Source of the DNA: a virus
DNA length: 27,618 nt
IMG/VR virus record: IMGVR_UViG_3300027631_000106
Location: 1 to 27,618 of that record
Reading direction: 5' to 3' (one strand)
The notes under the pieces were generated by a model that worked only from the letters and a program-made list of their open reading frames with translations, did no database searches and was not told the DNA's origin. Both the position numbers and the translations under genes were made by a program. Shown here piece after piece: positions 23,538-27,618 of the stretch (its first letter is position 1; every line of letters begins with the position of its first letter).

Positions 23538-24317
23538 TTACTCTTCTATTTCCCCTTCACTTTGTTTAGTAACTATGGCCTCATATGTTCTACTAGCTAC
23601 AGTATGATATTTGTGACAATCATTACATTGTAATTGAATACGTGGAGTTCCAGCAGCCGAATAACGGGTTTGTGAATGTTTTAAATCAGTTGAGCCACAT
23701 TCAGGACAACATGTTTTTTCTCCAGTCTCTAAAGCACCGTAATGTGTTTTGTGTGGTACATAGTTTTTGATATGGTTATATACTTTTTCAAGTATAACAA
23801 CATCATTTTTACAATATTCCACCATTGTGTTCATTGCGTCTTTATCGTTATCTAATACGATATTTCTCCACAAATCAAAACCACCGGTTTCAGATTTTTC
23901 ACCCACACCTAAGTATTTAGCAATATAATCTAAACGATTACTATTAAATCTAAATTTAGAACGAGAATGTTTTAATGTGTCGATAGTAGCATAAGTTGGA
24001 AAACATGAAATACCATGAAATAAACAACGTGTTCTAATCCAGGGTAAATCGAATCGATCCCCATTATGTCCTACTAATTCATGAGCTTCGTTAGCTACAA
24101 CCATGAATTTTTCTAACATGGCCTTGTCGTCTTGATTTTTATCCCATTGTAAAGAATATACTTTGTCTTCATCTGCCCATTTATAACAAATACAGATAAT
24201 AGCTCTTTCTTTAATAATATTGGTGTAGGGAATGTTCAGTTTGTATCCTGATTGCCAGAAAAATCCAACGTTCGGGCTTGTTTCAATGTCGAAAAATAAT
24301 CTTTTCTTTTTATTCAT
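23538..24317 (-). CDS. DEDDy 3'-5' exonuclease-like protein with zinc ribbon
   Basis: 259 residues. The RNase H-fold exonuclease core has FFDIETSP (Asp10, Glu12; ExoI), GHNGDRFDLPW (Asp87 or Asp90; ExoII) and YCKNDVVIL (Tyr168, Asp172; ExoIII of the DEDDy type). A C-terminal zinc ribbon follows: Cys204-x2-Cys207 and Cys231-x2-Cys234. The closest known type by motif is the YprB/RNase_H_2 group or DNA polymerase B-type exonuclease domains. It may trim DNA or RNA ends during packaging or recombination, but the substrate cannot be seen. It is unusual between structural-type genes. A terminator-like hairpin precedes it. Confidence 0.85.
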   Translation of the reverse strand: MNKKKRLFFDIETSPNVGFFWQSGYKLNIPYTNIIKERAIICICYKWADEDKVYSLQWDKNQDDKAMLEKFMVVANEAHELVGHNGDRFDLPWIRTRCLFHGISCFPTYATIDTLKHSRSKFRFNSNRLDYIAKYLGVGEKSETGGFDLWRNIVLDNDKDAMNTMVEYCKNDVVILEKVYNHIKNYVPHKTHYGALETGEKTCCPECGSTDLKHSQTRYSAAGTPRIQLQCNDCHKYHTVASRTYEAIVTKQSEGEIEE

Positions 24318-24351
24318 AACGTAATGTTAAATTAGGGTTTAAATGTAATAA

Positions 24352-24368
24352 GGCTCCTTGCGGGAGCC
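24352..24368 (-). terminator. Short terminator-like hairpin upstream of the exonuclease gene
   Basis: On the minus strand GGCTCC-CGCAA-GGAGCC forms a 6-bp GC-rich stem, followed by TTATTACATTT. The tail is interrupted, so termination may be partial. It follows the stop of the 161-residue gene within 5 nt. Confidence 0.6.
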
Positions 24369-24372
24369 AAAT

Positions 24373-24858
24373 TTAACTTAATTCTTCTGGAGATAATGGA
24401 GGTGGAGCAGCTGCTTCTCCTTTAGCTGGTGTTAGATCTTGTTGAGCTAATTCTTCTGGTGATAGATTAGCGTGTACAGGACCAAATTGAAGTAACTCCG
24501 ATATGGCTTTAGTTGCTCTCTCACGTTCTTGAAGAGTAAGCATATCATATTTCATACCCGATACCTTAGCAATAAAATCTTCGGTATTCCATATTAAATT
24601 AAAATATTGTTTATTAGGTAATAGAATTTTAAATGTAGTTGGTTTTGGAGCAACCCATTCAATATCACTAACAAACAATCTATATTGCATTGATAATAAT
24701 TTCTCCAATGTTTGTCTTAACTCAGGGAAACGAGCCAACATTATATTCATAGGGGAGCTAGGATCACCTTGGTAGGCTTCAGTATCAGTTTTTTTCAAAC
24801 GTTGACGTACACGCCCGCGAATAAAATCTTCTAGTTCTTTTTTTGTTTTAAATTCCAT
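24373..24858 (-). CDS. 161-residue hypothetical protein, virion-module type
   Basis: 161 residues. The N-terminus is a basic amphipathic helix (KTKKELEDFIRGRVRQRLKK) like those in the genes at 19207 and 27036. The central part (about 50-105) is a compact alpha/beta-looking segment (LFVSDIEWVAPKPTTFKILL, then PNKQYFNLIWNTEDF). The C-terminus has a short duplicated LSPEEL motif separated by an Ala/Pro linker (residues about 137-161). It overlaps the preceding gene by one base (TAATG). No family recognised; a head or neck role is only implied by the neighbours. Confidence 0.7.
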   Translation of the reverse strand: MEFKTKKELEDFIRGRVRQRLKKTDTEAYQGDPSSPMNIMLARFPELRQTLEKLLSMQYRLFVSDIEWVAPKPTTFKILLPNKQYFNLIWNTEDFIAKVSGMKYDMLTLQERERATKAISELLQFGPVHANLSPEELAQQDLTPAKGEAAAPPPLSPEELS

Positions 24859-26006
24859 TATTTACCCATTTGTTTTAATATATTTTCCATTTGATAGAAT
24901 CGACTAGCACCACCCATATCTGAGGCGTCTTTAGTGGTTGTTTCTAATTTATGTTGAATATCAATTAAAATATTAAGTACAGTTTGTAATCCTTCTTCAA
25001 CATCTTGATCTTGATCTCTACCAAAGTCAATCATTGTTTCGATTTTCTTTAATGTACCACCTATAAGAGCAATATCGTGACTTAATTCTTCGCCTTGTAC
25101 TTCATTCATCATTGAATCAATAGCTGTTACTTTTTCTTCACCATCTAAATATCCATAAGCGCTTTGTAAATAATCGTATGCTTTAATTATTTTAGCTTGC
25201 CACCAATGTGGAAAATCAACTTCTTGACCATTGTCATATTTGTCTAGTTGCTTATATAACATAGCTGCCATTTTAGCAGTTCTATAAACATCGCTTTTAA
25301 GCATATGTGGTTCATTATCTTGATGTCCTACGTCTATATCTTCTTTCATTGCTTTTTGTTTTTTCATTATACCTGCTGCTAGTCTATACAATTCAGGATC
25401 GTCTTCTTTATATTTTCCTGTTTTCTTTAATGCTTTAACAATTCTTTCTTCTTTACCTTTTATATCACGTTCATCAATAACACCTCTTCCTTTAAGTATA
25501 TCGGCTCTAGTTACTTTACCATCGCCTGTTAAGTCAGGAAATTTCTTTTCATCTAATTCATCATCAAAGTCAAATTCTTCTTCATCAGGTATTTCATCTG
25601 AGTCAGGGTCGATTTCCCAAGCTGATGGGTCTATTGTGATGTCTTCTAAGTCATCAATTTGTTCAACACTGTAATTTCCTTCACCTGAGTATTCAAGATA
25701 AGCACTAAATTTAAACCAAGCTCCAGGTATTTTATCTGTAGACATATAAACATCTCCTGATGCTGATGGTTCTCCTGGTTCTCTGTCTATTACTTCAACA
25801 TCAGATGGTCCATCTAGAACATAATCATGTCCATTATAAGTAACAATTACGTCGTTAGCAGCATTATAACCCCATGTTATTTTATCAGAATCAAAAGATT
25901 TCATATCCTTTATAGTAAGACTAGGAGCATTACCATTTTCTAATAATACAGAATTACGAGTTAACTTATGTTCAGTTAAGAAGTTATGTAAATTAAAATC
26001 ACTCAT
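24858..26006 (-). CDS. Tagged virion-module protein with EF-hand-like loop
   Basis: 382 residues. The N-terminal tag [20 protein letters not shown] matches the start of the gene at 22358; FLTE fits the prohead protease site. The N-terminal region (about 25-130) is beta-rich, followed by an acidic stretch ([20 protein letters not shown]). Residues 158-169 ([12 protein letters not shown]) have ligands at positions 1, 3, 5, 9 and 12 of an EF-hand/dockerin-type calcium loop. The rest is helical ([20 protein letters not shown], then [17 protein letters not shown]). From memory, DLTGDGKVT-type loops recur in aquatic phage structural proteins. Function unknown. An ATATTTATA motif with a 13-nt spacer precedes the ATG. 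Confidence 0.76.
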   Translation of the reverse strand: MSDFNLHNFLTEHKLTRNSVLLENGNAPSLTIKDMKSFDSDKITWGYNAANDVIVTYNGHDYVLDGPSDVEVIDREPGEPSASGDVYMSTDKIPGAWFKFSAYLEYSGEGNYSVEQIDDLEDITIDPSAWEIDPDSDEIPDEEEFDFDDELDEKKFPDLTGDGKVTRADILKGRGVIDERDIKGKEERIVKALKKTGKYKEDDPELYRLAAGIMKKQKAMKEDIDVGHQDNEPHMLKSDVYRTAKMAAMLYKQLDKYDNGQEVDFPHWWQAKIIKAYDYLQSAYGYLDGEEKVTAIDSMMNEVQGEELSHDIALIGGTLKKIETMIDFGRDQDQDVEEGLQTVLNILIDIQHKLETTTKDASDMGGASRFYQMENILKQMGK

Positions 26007-26019
26007 TAATATAATTTAT

Positions 26020-26028
26020 TATAAATAT
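26020..26028 (-). promoter_or_regulatory. ATATTTATA motif upstream of the 382-residue gene
   Basis: The minus strand reads ATATTTATA with a 13-nt spacer to the ATG at 26006, directly after the stop of the gene at 26032. Confidence 0.42.
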
Positions 26029-26031
26029 TAA

Positions 26032-27036
26032 CTATAGCCCAGCTAATCCGGTATCGTCTTTTCTAAGATCGTCTTTAATATCACGCATTGTATCAGTTGC
26101 CCATTTCTTTTGTTGTGGTGTTAATGTATTATTAACAGCGTTCTCAATAAACGGAATAAATTCTTCCTCTGATAGTTTATAGATTTCAGTAAATAATAAT
26201 TCTCTAACTCGAGGATCATTTACATTCCCATCATTATATATATCAGATATAGCATCATAGATAAATTTACCAAAACGTAAATCATTAGGTTCATTGGATA
26301 ACTTATCCACAGTATTGACAATTGCTTGATTTTTTTCTTTATCGGCTCCAAAGCCTTCTGTACCAACGATTTCATATAATCCTTTTACTATTTCATGTAC
26401 TAACATAGGAAAGCAAATAGCTCTAGCTTTAATAACGAATTGTTCTTCGTCTTCATCATAAACCATTTCACTTGACCCACCAGCACTATTTTGTTGTTGT
26501 GCAATCATAGCTAATAACATAGCGATTGCGTTTTCATCATCATAAATACCAAATGATAACTTTAGTATTTCATTGTATTTTGCTACTAATTCTTCATCAA
26601 AAGCATCTAAATAATCTCTAAACAATAAGAATGCAAATGAACCTCTAATAGAAGCACCTTGCGTAATACCATTTATAATACGACGTTTAGCTTGTTCAGC
26701 TTCCGGTGGTGTATCCTCTACAGGTACTTCATCTGATTCTTCAGGAATTTTAAGTTCCCCCATAGTTACTATTTTAGCATCTATTTTTATATTAGCATAA
26801 TCAATAATAGGGTATGCTTTTGTTACAATATCAGCAGCAAGTAATTCTAAATGATCACGATATCCATTTTCAGCCTCTATGATTTCAGGAACTAATTCAG
26901 CAGAACGTTGTACTACCTGTTGAAGATTTTTAGTACCAAGTGTATCACGTAAAGATTCGCCTGACTTGCCTTTAAGCAAAGCCATAGTTTCAGGTTTAAA
27001 TATCTTTTCGTATTCTATCTCTAACAGTCTAGCCAT
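26032..27036 (-). CDS. 334-residue helical protein of unknown function
   Basis: 334 residues, mostly helix, acidic overall. Visible parts: an N-terminal helical domain (LLEIEYEKIFKPETMALLKG, then ELVPEIIEAENGYRDHLELL), an acidic Pro-rich linker (PEESDEVPVEDTPPEAE, about 97-113), a Gly/Ala-containing helical middle (RRIINGITQGASIRGSFAFL) and a C-terminal helical domain (KLSEEEFIPFIENAVNNTLT). No Cys/His cluster, no P-loop. The ATG overlaps the stop of the preceding gene by one base. It may be a head or neck structural protein, but I cannot place it in a family. Confidence 0.75.
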   Translation of the reverse strand: MARLLEIEYEKIFKPETMALLKGKSGESLRDTLGTKNLQQVVQRSAELVPEIIEAENGYRDHLELLAADIVTKAYPIIDYANIKIDAKIVTMGELKIPEESDEVPVEDTPPEAEQAKRRIINGITQGASIRGSFAFLLFRDYLDAFDEELVAKYNEILKLSFGIYDDENAIAMLLAMIAQQQNSAGGSSEMVYDEDEEQFVIKARAICFPMLVHEIVKGLYEIVGTEGFGADKEKNQAIVNTVDKLSNEPNDLRFGKFIYDAISDIYNDGNVNDPRVRELLFTEIYKLSEEEFIPFIENAVNNTLTPQQKKWATDTMRDIKDDLRKDDTGLAGL

Positions 27037-27618
27037 TATTTTTTAGATTTATATCGTGTTACAATTCTTTTTACCATTTCTTGTTCAGTCTCATTCATCG
27101 CTTTTGGTTTTGGATCAACATTTGGATTTCCAATGCGACGACGTTTTTTCTCTTCTTCAGTACCTCTATCAGGGATAGTTTCTGTTTCACCAGGTCTAGT
27201 TTCTCTTGACGGAGCTGGTTGGTTTTCAGATAAGCGTTTTTTAAGTGCTTCTCTTATATAGTCTTTTAAATCTTCTTTCATTGAGTTTGGTTTAGATTCT
27301 CCTAAATTTTGTGCATTTACTGCGTTAAAAGCTGCTTGACCATATTTTGCTACTACTTCTCTTTCAGATTTCCCAGCATCAATCATTTTTTTAGCTGCTG
27401 CTATATCTTGTTTAAACTGTGTTGGTTTTGTAGATGGGTTAACTCTATATCTTTCTTGAGCCGGAGTTACTTCTTTAAGATTTGCTTTACGTCTTGCTAA
27501 TTCAGCTTTTACTCTTGCAATTCCCTCTTCGTTACCTTCAAACCTAGATGAATTAATTATCATATCAGTAAGTGCATCGTTTGAATAATCTTTAAAACTC
27601 TCTTCAGTACTGTGTGTT
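27036..27618 (-). CDS. Virion-module protein, 5' end beyond right edge
   Basis: From the first internal Met (27563) the product has 175 residues, but the frame stays open for 18 further codons to the edge (ending ...SFKDYSNDALTD before that Met). The gene is therefore probably truncated. It is Lys/Arg/Glu-rich and helical: NEEGIARVKAELARRKANLK, then an AAKKMIDAGKSEREVVAKYG helix. At 95-113 (counted from the Met at 27563) is MKEDLKDYIREALKKRLSEN, like an N-terminal helix plus LSE site that has become internal. The C-terminus is basic and Pro-rich. No enzyme motif or family recognised. It overlaps the next gene by one base. Confidence 0.72.
   Translation of the reverse strand, partial: THSTEESFKDYSNDALTDMIINSSRFEGNEEGIARVKAELARRKANLKEVTPAQERYRVNPSTKPTQFKQDIAAAKKMIDAGKSEREVVAKYGQAAFNAVNAQNLGESKPNSMKEDLKDYIREALKKRLSENQPAPSRETRPGETETIPDRGTEEEKKRRRIGNPNVDPKPKAMNETEQEMVKRIVTRYKSKK

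Noticed and set aside
6177-26028. TATAAATA on the + strand as T4-type late promoters firing rightward
   Set aside because: The sequence matches the T4 late promoter only on the strand opposite to all genes. No rightward genes follow it, so a leftward reading of the complementary motif is more likely.

Overview
The window is a 27.6-kb piece of an AT-rich genome of a T4-like tailed phage (contractile-tail, myovirus-type head module). Every gene I can support lies on the minus strand, so transcription runs from right to left. The head core is recognised by conserved residues shared with T4: large terminase (gp17-like), portal (gp20-like), prohead protease (gp21-like), an acidic prohead core/scaffold protein (gp22-like position and composition) and the major capsid protein (gp23-like). 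A PhoH-like ATPase, frequent in aquatic phages, follows the capsid gene. Most gene starts have A-rich leaders and no Shine-Dalgarno sequence. That fits a Bacteroidota-type host, but the host cannot be fixed from this window.

Layout in order of transcription. 27618-22358: structural-looking proteins of unknown function and a DEDDy-type nuclease with a zinc ribbon. Two of these proteins begin with the same short N-terminal tag (FxLxxFLxE(N/H)KLTRNS). 22232-19909: an accessory cassette with an FAD-dependent oxidoreductase, two overlapping small genes and a P-loop nucleotide kinase-like ATPase. 19887-11312: an acidic unknown protein, terminase, portal, four helical/acidic proteins where T4 has its prohead core genes, protease, a DUF5856-like helical protein and two small proteins, closed by a strong terminator. 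11270-8332: promoter-like motif, 103-nt leader, scaffold and major capsid protein, then a second terminator. 8247-6200: PhoH, a small baseplate/fibre-type protein, a collagen-like fibre protein and a 54-residue protein. 6124-1: one uninterrupted reading frame of at least 2,041 codons that leaves the window at the left edge. It encodes a giant mosaic protein of Cys-rich repeats, Thr/Ser/Pro linkers and repeated beta-rich modules, most likely a tail-fibre/adhesin-type virion protein.

Two patterns span the window. First, the coding strand carries ATATTTATA or a one-base variant just upstream of ten genes, at nearly every non-overlapping junction. In several places it directly follows a hairpin terminator, which suggests a phage-specific promoter. 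Second, proteins encoded beside the protease share short N-terminal helices that end in (L/I)xE. This is the cleavage consensus of T4 gp21 and recalls T4 capsid-targeting sequences. In two genes such a tag lies internally, as if two tagged genes had fused.

I see no tRNA, CRISPR array, insertion sequence or integrase. No stretch longer than about 155 bases lacks a gene.
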